Below are positions 1-9,195 of a DNA stretch of 64,000 nt, in pieces. The position numbers and the translations under genes are program-made. The number at the start of each line of letters is the position of its first letter. The first letter of the stretch is position 1. The stretch lies in contig SCPD01000008.1 of NCBI GenBank assembly GCA_005502925.1, forward strand, positions 1 to 64,000, given 5' to 3'. The notes under the pieces were generated by a model that was given only the letters and a program-made list of their open reading frames with translations, did no database searches and had not been told where the DNA came from. This stretch comes from Rhizobiales bacterium Y(2018). GTDB taxonomy: Bacteria > Pseudomonadota > Alphaproteobacteria > Rhizobiales > Aestuariivirgaceae.

Positions 1-313
1 AGAAGGGGGAATGTGGGAGAGTTCTGTGTCTCCTCACAGAGGAAATTTCTCCGATCCTGTTCTTCACGTGACGTTCCCCGATACCGAGCAGATTTTCCCG
101 GACAGTCCTGCGCGAAGCGGGGAAGGTGGCGCGCAGCGCCGGATGGGGTGGTTCCGCGCGGGCGGTGAGCCTCCATATCTGAAAACCTCGGTGTCGAGAT
201 ATTCTCGTGCAGCTTTCCGTGAATTCCGTCGATTGCACGACACCCCATCCGGCGCTTCCGCGCCACCTTCCCCGCGCTTCGCGCAGGGAAGGAGCAGGAT
301 GCGGGATGGGATC
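1..313. other. Intergenic region downstream of the TonB receptor
   Basis: No credible gene is seen here. The reading frames that cross it are low-complexity antisense shadows of the receptor gene. The stretch holds a pair of facing inverted repeat elements (about 111-150 and 241-284), annotated separately. They lie just past the stop codon of the minus-strand receptor gene and could act as its transcript end. Confidence 0.6.
111..284. repeat. Facing pair of rhizobial REP/RIME-like repeats
   Basis: The segment 111-150 and the segment 241-284 are near-perfect reverse complements, separated by 90 bases. Both contain a core that reads CACCCCATCCGGCGC and then GCCACCTTCCCCG on the appropriate strand. 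A second facing pair with a related core (CACCCTCATCC ... CACCTTCTCCCGC) lies at 37770-37940. Small palindromic elements of this type are common between genes in Rhizobiales. Here the pair follows the 3' end of the receptor gene, where it could stabilise or end the transcript. The pairing is seen in the sequence; the family name is inference. Confidence 0.7.
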
Positions 314-2857
314 TCAGAACGTCGCGGTCAGGCCCATGCGCAGGGTGCGGCCGGGCGAGGGGATGAGGCCCGTCGACAAGGGATCGAGGTAATATTCGTC
401 GCCGACATTCTCGAGGCTGAAGTCGACGGTGAAGGTCTCGTCGATCTTGTAGTTGCCGAAGAGATCGAAGATGGTCTTGGCGTCGTAATAGACGGGAGAG
501 TTCACGGCGCCGGGGATGATCTTGTAGCCGCCATAGCGCTGGCCGAAGAAATAAGCGCGGCCGCCGAAGGTCAGGGTTTCCTCGAAGAGACGGACGCCGG
601 CGGTGACGGTGCCCGAATATTTCGGCGGGATGGCCATCAAGCCGTAGTCGGTGCCGGCGACGCTGAAATCGCAGCGCGGCCGGTTGGGCTGGGCCTCGTT
701 GCAATAGCTGACATGATCATATTTGGTGAAGGTGCCTTCAAGGAAGGCATAACCCGCGTCATAAGCAGCGGAGAATTCGTAGCCGCGGAACTCCGCCTTG
801 TCGATATTGTCCCAGCTATAAAGGCCATCCGAGAGGCGGCGCATGCGGATGATGTAGTCGTCATAGGTGTTGTCGAAGCGCACAGCCTTGAAGCGGAATT
901 TGTCGCCCGCGAAGAAGACGTCGTTGCGCAGGATATTGAGGCCGAATTCGTAGTTGCGTGACAGTTCAGGATCGAGGTCCGGATTGGGCACGAGATATTC
1001 CGTCTGGCGCGATGACGATTCGCGCAGGCTCGGCGGACGCCAGCCTTCGAGATAGGTACCGAAGAGCTGGATGCCTTCGAATGGCTCCACCGTGACGCTC
1101 GCCGACGGATTGACGCGGCTGCCGCTCTTTTCCGGGGCGTCGGCAAGGTCGCCCTTGCCCTTGGATTCGTAATAGTCGTAGCGCAGGCCGCCCGCGACGG
1201 TGAGCCAGTCGGTGACGTCGAGCTTCGACTGATTGAAGGCGCTCGCCAACAGGCGGTCGCCACTCGGATTGACGCCGAACAGGCCAACGGTGACGGGACT
1301 CTCTTCGCGCGCCTGCTCGAGAACGAACTCCGTGCCGTTGTTCATGCTCAGCAGGCCAAGAGGCGTATCGAAATTCGATAGATTGGCGGCATCGCCGCCA
1401 TAGTTTCTGGCACTCGCGCTGTTGGCGCCGGCGCTATAGGCCTTGATCACGCCGCTCGAGCTTTCGACATCGCTGAACCACAGATTGGCGCTGAGAGCGA
1501 CATAGCGATTATTCTCGGGCTTGTAATCGTAAGTGGTCTTGACCGTGTGGGTGGCGGTCTCACTCAACTCATACTGGGTCACGGGAATGAAGAACGAGCT
1601 TTGCGCAAAGAGCAGCAAGGTCTCGTCGAACTCGCCATATTCATTGTGGTAGAAGGTATAGCCGAGGCCCAGGGAATGACCGTCGCCCCATTTGTATTTG
1701 CCCTTGGCAAGAAACGAGGTGATGTCCTGCGAGGTGTTGAACACCTCATCGCCAGGGCCGATCGGCGAAATCTTCTTCTCGGTAGGCTTGATCCACGAAA
1801 CGCGGTCGTCGAGGAAGGTGGATTTGCCCTTGGAGCCGGCGAAGTAATTGCCGGATCTGCGGCGCGAGAAGCCGGCCACCAGTTCATAGTCGTCCTTGAC
1901 CGTGGCGATCACGGCATTGCCCATCCAGGCCTCGCCATTGAAGAATTCCGAGCCGTCATTGCGGATGTCGGTGGATTCGGCGTTGTTCGGGGCGATCGTG
2001 TTGTTGCCCATGGCCGTCTTGATGCGCGCCGTATAGTCCTGGCCTTCGCGCACGATGTCGCCGGCCTCGAGCAGCCGTATATTGACGACGACGCCCATGG
2101 TGCCGACGCCACCCGTGCCGCCGAAGGGCCCCTTGGAGACGTCGATGCCGCCGACGAAGTCGGGATCGACATAGACCTCGTTGCGGCTGCCGCGATAGCC
2201 GCGATAGGAATTGTTGGTCTGGCGCGTGCCGTCGACCATCACATTGACGCGGTTCTGGCCCTGGAGGCCACGGATATTCACGTCCATCGAGGCGCCGACG
2301 CGGTTGCCGGAGGGCATGACACCCGGCGCGGTCTTCAGCATGTCGCCGACGGACGTGGGCGGCGTGCGCTGGATGTCGTCGCCGGAAATGTAGTTGGAGG
2401 AGCCGGGCGTCTCATAGGGCGCATCCGAAGCCGTGGCTTTGCCGTCCTTGGCGATGACCACGATCGGATCGAGGACGCCCGAGGGATCGTCCGGCACCTT
2501 GGCGGCAAAGGTCTCAGGCACGACCAGGGCGGCGCTGCGCGGACCCGTCATGCGGATCTCGATGCCGGTTCCCGCCAGCATCTGCCTGAGCGCTTCTTCG
2601 GGCGACATGGTGCCGGAGACGGCTTGCGTTTTCGTCGTCTTGAGCGATGCCGTGGCGTAGCCCACCTGCCAGCCCGTCTTGCGCGCGAAGTTGTCAAGCG
2701 CGGCAGCAAGAGGTTGTGCCGGAATGGTGAAGCGGACAGGCGCGCTCCCCGTCTCGGCCAGCGCCAGCGTTGAGAAACTGAGCAGCGCCGAACTCAACAA
2801 GAGCAGATGCACATGCCGCTTGAAACGAAAAACCCCGGTCTTCGACCGCCCCGCCAT
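314..2857 (-). CDS. TonB-dependent receptor with signalling (STN) domain, heme/siderophore type
   Basis: An outer-membrane gated barrel that takes up an iron chelate or heme using TonB energy, and probably signals to the sigma factor/FecR pair encoded just upstream on the same strand. From the chosen start (847 residues) there is a basic, hydrophobic export signal ending near ALAE. A secretin/TonB short N-terminal domain follows (PVRFTIPAQPLAAALDNFA), then a plug with SVGDMLKTAPGV and VNIRGLQGQNRVNVMVDG. The barrel contains GWRPPSLRE followed by VPNPDLDPE, positions where heme receptors carry FRAP and NPNL boxes. The last residue is Phe, as usual for outer-membrane barrels. The start at 2857 has AGGG five bases upstream; ATG codons at 2869, 2887 and 2932 are alternatives. 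Substrate is uncertain; heme or hemophore is the best guess. Confidence 0.9.
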   Translation of the reverse strand: MAGRSKTGVFRFKRHVHLLLLSSALLSFSTLALAETGSAPVRFTIPAQPLAAALDNFARKTGWQVGYATASLKTTKTQAVSGTMSPEEALRQMLAGTGIEIRMTGPRSAALVVPETFAAKVPDDPSGVLDPIVVIAKDGKATASDAPYETPGSSNYISGDDIQRTPPTSVGDMLKTAPGVMPSGNRVGASMDVNIRGLQGQNRVNVMVDGTRQTNNSYRGYRGSRNEVYVDPDFVGGIDVSKGPFGGTGGVGTMGVVVNIRLLEAGDIVREGQDYTARIKTAMGNNTIAPNNAESTDIRNDGSEFFNGEAWMGNAVIATVKDDYELVAGFSRRRSGNYFAGSKGKSTFLDDRVSWIKPTEKKISPIGPGDEVFNTSQDITSFLAKGKYKWGDGHSLGLGYTFYHNEYGEFDETLLLFAQSSFFIPVTQYELSETATHTVKTTYDYKPENNRYVALSANLWFSDVESSSGVIKAYSAGANSASARNYGGDAANLSNFDTPLGLLSMNNGTEFVLEQAREESPVTVGLFGVNPSGDRLLASAFNQSKLDVTDWLTVAGGLRYDYYESKGKGDLADAPEKSGSRVNPSASVTVEPFEGIQLFGTYLEGWRPPSLRESSSRQTEYLVPNPDLDPELSRNYEFGLNILRNDVFFAGDKFRFKAVRFDNTYDDYIIRMRRLSDGLYSWDNIDKAEFRGYEFSAAYDAGYAFLEGTFTKYDHVSYCNEAQPNRPRCDFSVAGTDYGLMAIPPKYSGTVTAGVRLFEETLTFGGRAYFFGQRYGGYKIIPGAVNSPVYYDAKTIFDLFGNYKIDETFTVDFSLENVGDEYYLDPLSTGLIPSPGRTLRMGLTATF

Positions 2858-2978
2858 AGCTACCCTCATTTTCTTGCAGATCCTCATGACCCAGGCCTTG
2901 CGGCCGTGGCGGGATGTGCTCTCAGTCCACATGGACTTGACGTGCCAGCGTAGAGCGCGTCACAAAATTCCTGAGTTT

Positions 2979-3971
2979 TCAGTAGAGAATTATCAGGCCG
3001 CCCGGCAGGCGCGTCTCACTGGCGCCGACCGCTGCTGCAACCGTCAAGATGGCGGTTGCCGGATCGTCGATGCGATAGCTGCCGCTGACTTTGAGGGCAT
3101 CGAGGTGCCGGCTGGCGATGAGCACGGTGCCGTCATAATAGCGGTCAAGCTCGCCCAGCGCCCTGGCGAAAGATTCCTCCTGGAAGACGATGCGGCCCTC
3201 GCGCCAGGCCAGAGCGGATTGCGGGTCGAAAGAGCTGGGCTTGGAGATCGATGCCGCATCGGCGGCGACGGCCTGGCCCGGCTCCAGCGTGACTTCGTCT
3301 GTTGGGGCGGCAATGCGGCTCACCGCGACGCGGCCGCGCTCGAGAAGGATGACATCTTCATCAGCTTCAGTGCGTACGGCGAAGGCGGTGCCTTTGACGG
3401 TCGTCTCGCTGAATTGCGCTGTGACCGCGAAGGGATGGGCGGGATCGGGACGCACATCGAAAAATGCCTCCCCCGCCAGCAACCTCACATGACGCTTGCC
3501 GTCGGCGAAATCGAGCGTCACGGCGGACGCTGTGTTCAGCCGCATCGCGGAACCGTCCGGCAAGGTGACGATCTTCTGCTCACCGGCCTGCGTCAGATGG
3601 TCGGCCTGCCAACGCAGCAGGAGCGCCGGATACTGGATATATCCAAGCACAAGGATGAAAATAGCGGCGATGGAGGCGGCATATTTCATCCAGCCATGTC
3701 CGGCGCGCGGCGGCTTCGTTACGGCAAGACGCGCCGCATCGCGCCGGCTCGCTTCCCGCAAGGCCGGCAGGGCCATCAGCCTTTCGATCCGCCCGAAAGC
3801 TTCGCCATGACGAGGGTCGATGGCGAGCCAGCCCTTGAAAGCATCCGCGGTCCTGCCGTCGTCCGGCATTTCCTGGAGACGGATGAACCAGTCCATCGCC
3901 TCTTCGGTCATTCGATCGGCCGTTTTTCTCTGTCGCACGGAGGGCTTCGCTTTACCTTTGGGGGAGCTCAT
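2979..3971 (-). CDS. FecR-family anti-sigma/transmembrane signal regulator
   Basis: Inner-membrane regulator that senses the loaded TonB receptor and controls the partner ECF sigma factor. The 330-residue protein begins with a cytoplasmic FecR N-terminal region (EEAMDWFIRLQEMPDD, residues about 23-38). One membrane segment follows (WMKYAASIAAIFILVLGYIQ, about 115-135), then a periplasmic FecR domain with the typical pattern of LPDGSAMRLNTASAVTLDF and LLAGEAFFDVRPDPAHPFAV. It lies between the sigma gene (36 bases upstream) and the receptor gene, the classic fecI-fecR-fecA order. The assignment is firm at family level; the signal is unknown. Confidence 0.93.
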   Translation of the reverse strand: MSSPKGKAKPSVRQRKTADRMTEEAMDWFIRLQEMPDDGRTADAFKGWLAIDPRHGEAFGRIERLMALPALREASRRDAARLAVTKPPRAGHGWMKYAASIAAIFILVLGYIQYPALLLRWQADHLTQAGEQKIVTLPDGSAMRLNTASAVTLDFADGKRHVRLLAGEAFFDVRPDPAHPFAVTAQFSETTVKGTAFAVRTEADEDVILLERGRVAVSRIAAPTDEVTLEPGQAVAADAASISKPSSFDPQSALAWREGRIVFQEESFARALGELDRYYDGTVLIASRHLDALKVSGSYRIDDPATAILTVAAAVGASETRLPGGLIILY

Positions 3972-4013
3972 TATTCTAGACGTTCGAGGTCCGGTCTCTT
4001 CACAATCAAATAT

Positions 4014-4577
4014 TCAGCCACGATCGAGCCGCGCCAGAACATCGGTGCAATGGCCCATCACCAGCTTCACGTCGTTGTAGACCGTGTTGCGCGAGACACC
4101 GAGATGCTCGGCAATTCTGGCATAGGGCCAGCCCGAAACCTGCGACAGCGCCCAGGCGCGGCGCGCGCGCTCGGGCAAGGACTGGAGTGCTTCCTCGAAC
4201 AGGCGCAGACGCTCCCGCTCGATGAGCGTCGCCTCGATGCTGGGTGTGTCGGCGGGGACCTCGAGCACCTGTCCGTCGGCGACGTGGTTATCTTCATATC
4301 GTTCACGGGTCTTGCGCCGGCGCATGTGATCAAGCGCCAGATTGCGCACGGTGCGATGCAGAAAGGCTTCGACATGTTCGATCGTCGCCGTCTCACTGGC
4401 CTTGAGCGCGCGGATATAGGTCTCCTGCGCCAGATCCTCGGCGATCTGGCGGTCTCGCACGATGCGCAAGGCAGACAGCCACAGCGTCCGCCGATGTTGC
4501 AGAAAAATGCGATTGAGGTGGGCAAGCCGATCGCCCGCCTCTGATGCCATCATCTGCGGCGACGTGAATGACGTCAT
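4014..4577 (-). CDS. ECF RNA polymerase sigma factor, FecI type
   Basis: An extracytoplasmic-function sigma factor expected to direct transcription of the downstream receptor gene when the FecR signal is received. The protein of about 187 residues has sigma region 2 (LWLSALRIVRDRQIAEDLAQ, then ETYIRAL) and region 4 with a helix-turn-helix (LPERARRAWALSQVSGWPY and ARIAEHLGVSRNTVYNDVKL). The ATG at 4577 is chosen over a TTG at 4586; no strong Shine-Dalgarno distinguishes it from ATGs near 4553. It is the first gene of the three-gene minus-strand operon with FecR and the receptor. Confidence 0.93.
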   Translation of the reverse strand: MTSFTSPQMMASEAGDRLAHLNRIFLQHRRTLWLSALRIVRDRQIAEDLAQETYIRALKASETATIEHVEAFLHRTVRNLALDHMRRRKTRERYEDNHVADGQVLEVPADTPSIEATLIERERLRLFEEALQSLPERARRAWALSQVSGWPYARIAEHLGVSRNTVYNDVKLVMGHCTDVLARLDRG

Positions 4578-4915
4578 TGCTGGCAAAAGTTGAGAAAGAG
4601 GCGACCCGTCAGGGTTTCCCGAAACGAGTGGGGGCTACCTGGCGGCCTCCATAAAGGAAGTGAAAAAGCGGCGCAACGTCAATGATCTAGAGCGATTCTA
4701 AGCTGCTTTGGCTTGGCGCGATCGACACGGTCGAGCGCGGTATATGCAGAAGATCGGCGTTTCTTGTGAAGCAATGACTCTCAGCCGGGCGGATGTCAAT
4801 TGTTCGCTGTTTGTGACAGGTAATGTCGAAATTTGATTGTTTATCCAGTTTTATGGCCGAATTAAACAGACGGGGGAAAGGCGGGCGCAGTGCCATGCCG
4901 GAGCAGGAGGGCCTC
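4578..4915. other. Divergent intergenic region between the sigma factor and SDR genes
   Basis: This 338-base gap should hold both promoters. I see no gene in it. A partly symmetric AT-rich motif, TCTAGA-N5-TCTAAG at 4686-4702, loosely recalls the Irr iron-control element but matches poorly, and similar CTAGAGCG motifs are common between rhizobial genes. The part near 4800-4860 is AT-rich and may carry the promoter of the dehydrogenase gene. Confidence 0.5.
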
Positions 4916-5689
4916 ATGGCGGACCACAGGATCAAGGGTAAGACCGTTCTCATCGCGGGCGGCGCCAAGAATCTGGGCGGATTGATTGCGCGCGATCTGG
5001 CCGGGCAGGGCGCCCGGGCAGTGGCCATTCATTACAACAGCGCCGTGACCGGGGCGGCGGCGAAGGAGACGGTGGCGGCGGTCAAAGCGCTGGGTGCCGA
5101 CGCCGTCGCCTTCCAGGCCGATCTCAAGACGGCGGGCGCGGTCGAGGAGCTTTTCGCCGACGCCAAGGCGAAGCTCGGCCAGATCGACATCGCCATCAAC
5201 ACCACCGGCAAGGTGCTGAAGAAGCCGATCACGGAGATCAGCGAGGCGGAATTCGATGACATGTTCGCCATCAATGCCAAGACCGCTTTCTTCTTCATCA
5301 AGGAGGCCGGCAAACAGCTGAGCGACAATGGCAAGCTCGTCACCTTGGTCACGTCGCTCCTCGGCGCCTTCACGCCTTTCTATGCGGCCTATGCCGGTGG
5401 CAAGGCGCCGATCGAGCATTTCACCCGCGCGGCGTCGAAGGAATTCGGAGCGCGCGGCATCTCGGTGACGGCGGTGGGGCCGGGTCCAATGGACACGCCG
5501 TTCTTCTATCCGGCGGAAGGGGCGGATGCAGTCGCCTACCACAAATCGGCCGCCTCGCTCTCGCCCTTCAGCAAGACCGGCCTCACCGATATCGAGGATA
5601 TCGTGCCCTTGATCCGCTTCCTGGTCAGCGACGGCTGGTGGATCACCGGCCAGACCATCCTCGCCAACGGGGGCTACACGACGAAATAG
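4916..5689 (+). CDS. Short-chain dehydrogenase/reductase (SDR)
   Basis: A classical SDR oxidoreductase of 257 residues, cytoplasmic, NAD(P)-dependent. The N-terminal Rossmann motif is atypical (TVLIAGGAKNLGG in place of TGxxxGxG). The catalytic YxxxK is present as YAGGK, with a serine about 13 residues before it in VTSLLGAF. The C-terminal end has the usual WITGQTILANGG pattern. The start at 4916 is preceded by a good GGAGCAGGAGG ribosome site; an in-frame upstream ATG at 4823 would add 31 residues that do not look like SDR sequence. Substrate is not predictable. It lies divergent from the sigma factor gene and 62 bases before the MscS gene. Confidence 0.9.
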   Translation: MADHRIKGKTVLIAGGAKNLGGLIARDLAGQGARAVAIHYNSAVTGAAAKETVAAVKALGADAVAFQADLKTAGAVEELFADAKAKLGQIDIAINTTGKVLKKPITEISEAEFDDMFAINAKTAFFFIKEAGKQLSDNGKLVTLVTSLLGAFTPFYAAYAGGKAPIEHFTRAASKEFGARGISVTAVGPGPMDTPFFYPAEGADAVAYHKSAASLSPFSKTGLTDIEDIVPLIRFLVSDGWWITGQTILANGGYTTK

Positions 5690-5751
5690 GCTATTCCGCC
5701 CGCAAGCCGGGTGTACGATGCCGGGGAATCGTCAGGGACGACAGGCGGACC

Positions 5752-8010
5752 ATGAACGGCAGAGTGTCTTCATCCATATTGCGGCTTTGTCTGATCCTGC
5801 TGTGCTGGGTTCTACTCGGCACGGCAGGGCAGGCGCAGACCGCCGATCCCGGAATCACCGTCATTCTACCCTCCGGCCAGGATGCGGCGCAGGTCGAGAC
5901 TCTGGTCAAAAGTCTCCAAGGCATCAACCGGCCCGTTACCATCCGGGTGGAGAGCGGAACTGCGGCCGCACCGGCGCCGGCCAAGAGCGAAACCAGCGGT
6001 GCCGCGACGCCCGCAGCGGCGCCTGAGGAGTCGCCCATCGCCGCGACGCGGCAGGGTGTCTCCGCCTGGCTGACGGCGCTCGGCAACAGATTCAGCGATG
6101 GGCTCGACCGCGGCTTCGACGGCATCGGCGAGCTGGGCGCGATTGCGGATAAGCTCGCCACTGCCTGGGCCGCGAATGCGAACACCATCTCTCTCTTGGT
6201 CCTGCTGCTCATCCTCGCTGTCGTAATGGCCGCCGCTTATTTCGTGCCGCTGCGCTGGGGGCAAAGGCTGGTGAAACCGCCGGCCGCGGCCGAGCCCGAT
6301 CTCGTCGGCAATTTCCTCTGGCGCGCAAAGATCCTGCTGGTCGATATCGTGGCGTTGGCCGCCATGGTGTTCGCCGGCTTCCTTGTCGTGAAGTTCCTGC
6401 TGCCGCATCCGGACCTGGCCCGCGCGCTGGCGCGCAGCATCATCCGTTTCGCCTTGATCATCGGGCTTTATTACGCAGCGGGCCGCTTCCTGCTCGGGCC
6501 CGACAAGGCCGGCGCGCCCTTGCTGCCGGTGCTCAAGCCGCAATGGCATCTGCGCAATATCCTCATCTATGCCCTCTGCGTCGCGCTCATCATCGAAACG
6601 ATCAATCTCCTCGATCATGTCGATACCGATCGGACCCCCGCCGTCGGATGGCTGCTCGTCATCACCACGCTCACTGCCGCTTTCGCTTTGTGGTGGGTGT
6701 GGAACGCCAGGCGCGACGTGGCCCAGGCGATAAAGCGCGCCAATCCGGATGGCTGGGGACGGCGCCTCGTGGCGGCCGTCTTTCCCGGCATGAACATCCT
6801 GGGCGTCGTCCTGGTATGGTGCACGGCGCGCATGTCGGGGGCGGCCACTGAACGGGGCGACTGGTCGACGGCGGCGAGCGTATTGCTACTTCTCATCGCG
6901 GTGGTGCCCATATTGGGCTTCGGCATTCCCGCCCTTCTCGATGCGGTCATGGTGCGCCATCTCGACGACCAGCCGGTGACGCCGCTGCGTGCCGGGACAC
7001 GCGCTGTCGTGCGCGTTCTCGCCAGCGCCGGCACATGGATCGGCGTGTTCTATGCGATCATCTATATCTGGAGCGTCTATGTGACCGATATCGAGCCGCA
7101 GACGGCGCTCGCGCGCATGCGGGTCCTGGCGCAGGCCGGCCTCGCCTTCCTGGTCGGCTGCGCCATCTGGGTCTTCTTCAAGTCCTATTTCGACTCCTAT
7201 GCGCCGAAGCCCGCGGGCGTCGGGCACATCGCCGGCGGCGATGAGGATGTGGGCAACACCGCGCAAGGCCGCCTCGCCACCGTCCTGCCGCTCATCCGCG
7301 ACATCGTGCTGGGCGGCATCATCGCGCTGACGGCACTCGTTATTCTTTCGGCGATTGGTGTCGATATCGGGCCATTGCTGGCGGGCTTCGGCGTGCTGGG
7401 CCTTGCCGTTTCCTTCGGTTCGCAGACCCTGATCAAGGACATCGTGTCGGGTGTCTTCTTCATGACGGACGACGCCTTCCGGGTCGGCGAATATATCGAA
7501 ACCGGCAAGCAGAAGGGCACGGTCGAGAAGATCCATCTGCGCTCGGTACGGCTGCGCCACCAGAACGGTCAGATCCACACCATTCCCTTCGGCCAGCTCG
7601 ATGCGATCACCAATTACAGCCGCGACTGGGCGACGGTGAAGTTCGAGATCAGGCTCGACCGTGACGCCGATATCGAACTGGCGCGCAAGACGATCAAGAA
7701 GGTGGGCCTGGCGATGCAGCAGGATCCCGAGCTCGGGCCCGATCTCATCGCGCCGCTCAAGATGCAAGGCATCCAGGACATCACCGATTCCGCCGTGGTG
7801 GTGCGCCTGAAGTTCACGTCGAAGCCGAAGAATCCAAGTCTCTTGCAGCGCGATGCGCTGAAGCGCGTCTATCGCGCTTTGCAGGAGGCCGGCGTCTCGC
7901 TCGCCTCCAATGCGGTGACGGTGCGCTCACCCACCCATTCCGCCATGGCGGGGGCGGCGGCGAGCGCCTCCATGGCGCAGACGGCGGTCGATCCGCGCAC
8001 CGCAGAATAA
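5752..8010 (+). CDS. Large mechanosensitive channel of the MscS family (YbiO/YnaI-like)
   Basis: A membrane channel that releases solutes on hypo-osmotic shock. The 752-residue protein is far larger than core MscS (about 290). It starts with an export signal (LCLILLCWVLLGTAGQAQT), has a Pro/Ala-rich periplasmic stretch (about 60-110), and then many hydrophobic segments between about 140 and 480. The conserved MscS pore and beta domain lie near residues 520-640, with GPLLAGFGVLGLAVSFGSQ, IKDIVSGVFFMTDDAFRVGE and KIHLRSVRLRHQNGQIHTIP. The start at 5752 gives a clean signal peptide; a longer frame from 5638 would overlap the SDR gene. Confidence 0.92.
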   Translation: MNGRVSSSILRLCLILLCWVLLGTAGQAQTADPGITVILPSGQDAAQVETLVKSLQGINRPVTIRVESGTAAAPAPAKSETSGAATPAAAPEESPIAATRQGVSAWLTALGNRFSDGLDRGFDGIGELGAIADKLATAWAANANTISLLVLLLILAVVMAAAYFVPLRWGQRLVKPPAAAEPDLVGNFLWRAKILLVDIVALAAMVFAGFLVVKFLLPHPDLARALARSIIRFALIIGLYYAAGRFLLGPDKAGAPLLPVLKPQWHLRNILIYALCVALIIETINLLDHVDTDRTPAVGWLLVITTLTAAFALWWVWNARRDVAQAIKRANPDGWGRRLVAAVFPGMNILGVVLVWCTARMSGAATERGDWSTAASVLLLLIAVVPILGFGIPALLDAVMVRHLDDQPVTPLRAGTRAVVRVLASAGTWIGVFYAIIYIWSVYVTDIEPQTALARMRVLAQAGLAFLVGCAIWVFFKSYFDSYAPKPAGVGHIAGGDEDVGNTAQGRLATVLPLIRDIVLGGIIALTALVILSAIGVDIGPLLAGFGVLGLAVSFGSQTLIKDIVSGVFFMTDDAFRVGEYIETGKQKGTVEKIHLRSVRLRHQNGQIHTIPFGQLDAITNYSRDWATVKFEIRLDRDADIELARKTIKKVGLAMQQDPELGPDLIAPLKMQGIQDITDSAVVVRLKFTSKPKNPSLLQRDALKRVYRALQEAGVSLASNAVTVRSPTHSAMAGAAASASMAQTAVDPRTAE

Positions 8011-8093
8011 TCGATCGTTAGAAATTCTCAGCCGGGGCCGCCAAAAACCTCAATGGCCCCTGAGGCATGTCTCCGATACGCATGTTTCCAACA

Positions 8094-8112
8094 GTCCGGT
8101 CATGATCCGGAC
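8094..8112 (+). promoter_or_regulatory. Inverted repeat in the leader of the amino acid transport operon
   Basis: GTCCGG at 8094-8099 is matched by CCGGAC at 8107-8112 with a 7-base spacer, ending 27 bases before the ATG of the binding-protein gene. It could be a leader hairpin or an operator. Leaders of such binding-protein genes are common small-RNA targets in Rhizobiales; a role here is inference. Confidence 0.4.
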
Positions 8113-8139
8113 GCGGACGATGCGAAAGGAAAATGGGAC

Positions 8140-9180
8140 ATGTCGAATAATCTGGCGAAACTCAAACGCGCCGCGGGGCTGGTGGCACTCGTGCTGGGCG
8201 CGAGCCTCGTTCTGCAGCACACCGCCTTCGCTGGTGAGACGCTCGAGAAGATCAAGGCGCGCGGCACCATCAAGGTCGGTGTCGGGACGTCACCCGGCTT
8301 CTTCTCGCCCGACAGCAATGGCAAATGGCAGGGCTTCTTCGTCGATTTCGGCCGGGCGCTGGCGGTGACCGTCTTCAACGATCCGGAGAAAGTTGAGTTC
8401 ACCTCGTCGTCGCCGCAGCAGCGTCTGCCGGCGCTGCAAGCGGGCGAGTTCGATATTCTGCTCTCTGGTGTCACGCAGACAATCACCCGCAGCTTCAAGC
8501 TCGGTTTCCATTTCGGTCCGGTGGTATTCTATGACGGACAGGGGCTGCTCGTGAACAAATCACTCGGCGTAGCCAAGGGCACCGATCTCGACGGCGCCAC
8601 GATCGGAGTGCAGAGCGGCACGACGGGCGAGCTCAATATCGCCGATTTCTTCCGCAAGAGCGGCAAGAGCTTCAAGCCGGTGGTCATCGAAGACACCAAG
8701 GAGTTCATCCAGGCCCTTGAAAGCGGACGTGTCGACGCCTTGACCCAGGATGCCTCGGATCTCGCGATCAAACGCACCCAGCTGTCGAAACCCGACGAGT
8801 ATGTGTTGCTGCCCGAACGGCTCTCCAAGGAACCGCTGGCGCCCGCCATTCGCGGCGGCGACGATGAGTGGCTCGAGATCGTCAACTGGACCGTCTATGC
8901 GACGATCCAGGCCGAGGAGCTCGGCATCACCAAGGACAATATCGACAGCTTCCTGACGAGCGAGGATCCGGCGATCAAGCGCTTCCTCGGCACCGATCCC
9001 TCGCTCGGCGAAGCGATCGGTCTCGATCCGAAATTCGCCTATAACATCGTGAAGGCGGTCGGCAATTACGGTGAGATCTTCGAGCGCAATATCGGCAAGG
9101 CGACGCCGGTCGGTTTCGAGCGCGGTTACAATCAGCCCTGGACGCAAGGCGGTCTTCTCTATTCGCCGCCGTTCCGCTGA
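8140..9180 (+). CDS. aapJ: Amino acid ABC transporter periplasmic binding protein (AapJ/BztA family)
   Basis: A periplasmic solute-binding protein for general L-amino acid uptake. The 346-residue product begins with a signal peptide (residues about 1-30, ending HTAFAG). The mature part opens with the family pattern LEKIKARGTIKVGVGTSPGF and contains FDILLSGVTQTITRSFKLGF, typical of the general amino acid binding proteins of rhizobia and Rhodobacter. The ATG at 8140 follows AGGAAAATGGG and leaves out an upstream in-frame stretch from 8053 that does not look like protein. It is the first gene of an operon with two permeases and a cupin. Confidence 0.92.
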   Translation: MSNNLAKLKRAAGLVALVLGASLVLQHTAFAGETLEKIKARGTIKVGVGTSPGFFSPDSNGKWQGFFVDFGRALAVTVFNDPEKVEFTSSSPQQRLPALQAGEFDILLSGVTQTITRSFKLGFHFGPVVFYDGQGLLVNKSLGVAKGTDLDGATIGVQSGTTGELNIADFFRKSGKSFKPVVIEDTKEFIQALESGRVDALTQDASDLAIKRTQLSKPDEYVLLPERLSKEPLAPAIRGGDDEWLEIVNWTVYATIQAEELGITKDNIDSFLTSEDPAIKRFLGTDPSLGEAIGLDPKFAYNIVKAVGNYGEIFERNIGKATPVGFERGYNQPWTQGGLLYSPPFR

Positions 9181-9195
9181 CGGGACCGGCACTCC

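Noticed and set aside
1547-2773. A 408-codon open frame on the plus strand
   Set aside because: Antisense to the TonB receptor, whose domains are clear on the minus strand.
4686-4702. Possible Irr/ICE iron-control motif before the sigma factor gene
   Set aside because: Only about four of six arm positions match, and CTAGAGCG-type sequence is common in rhizobial spacers, so it is not called as a site.
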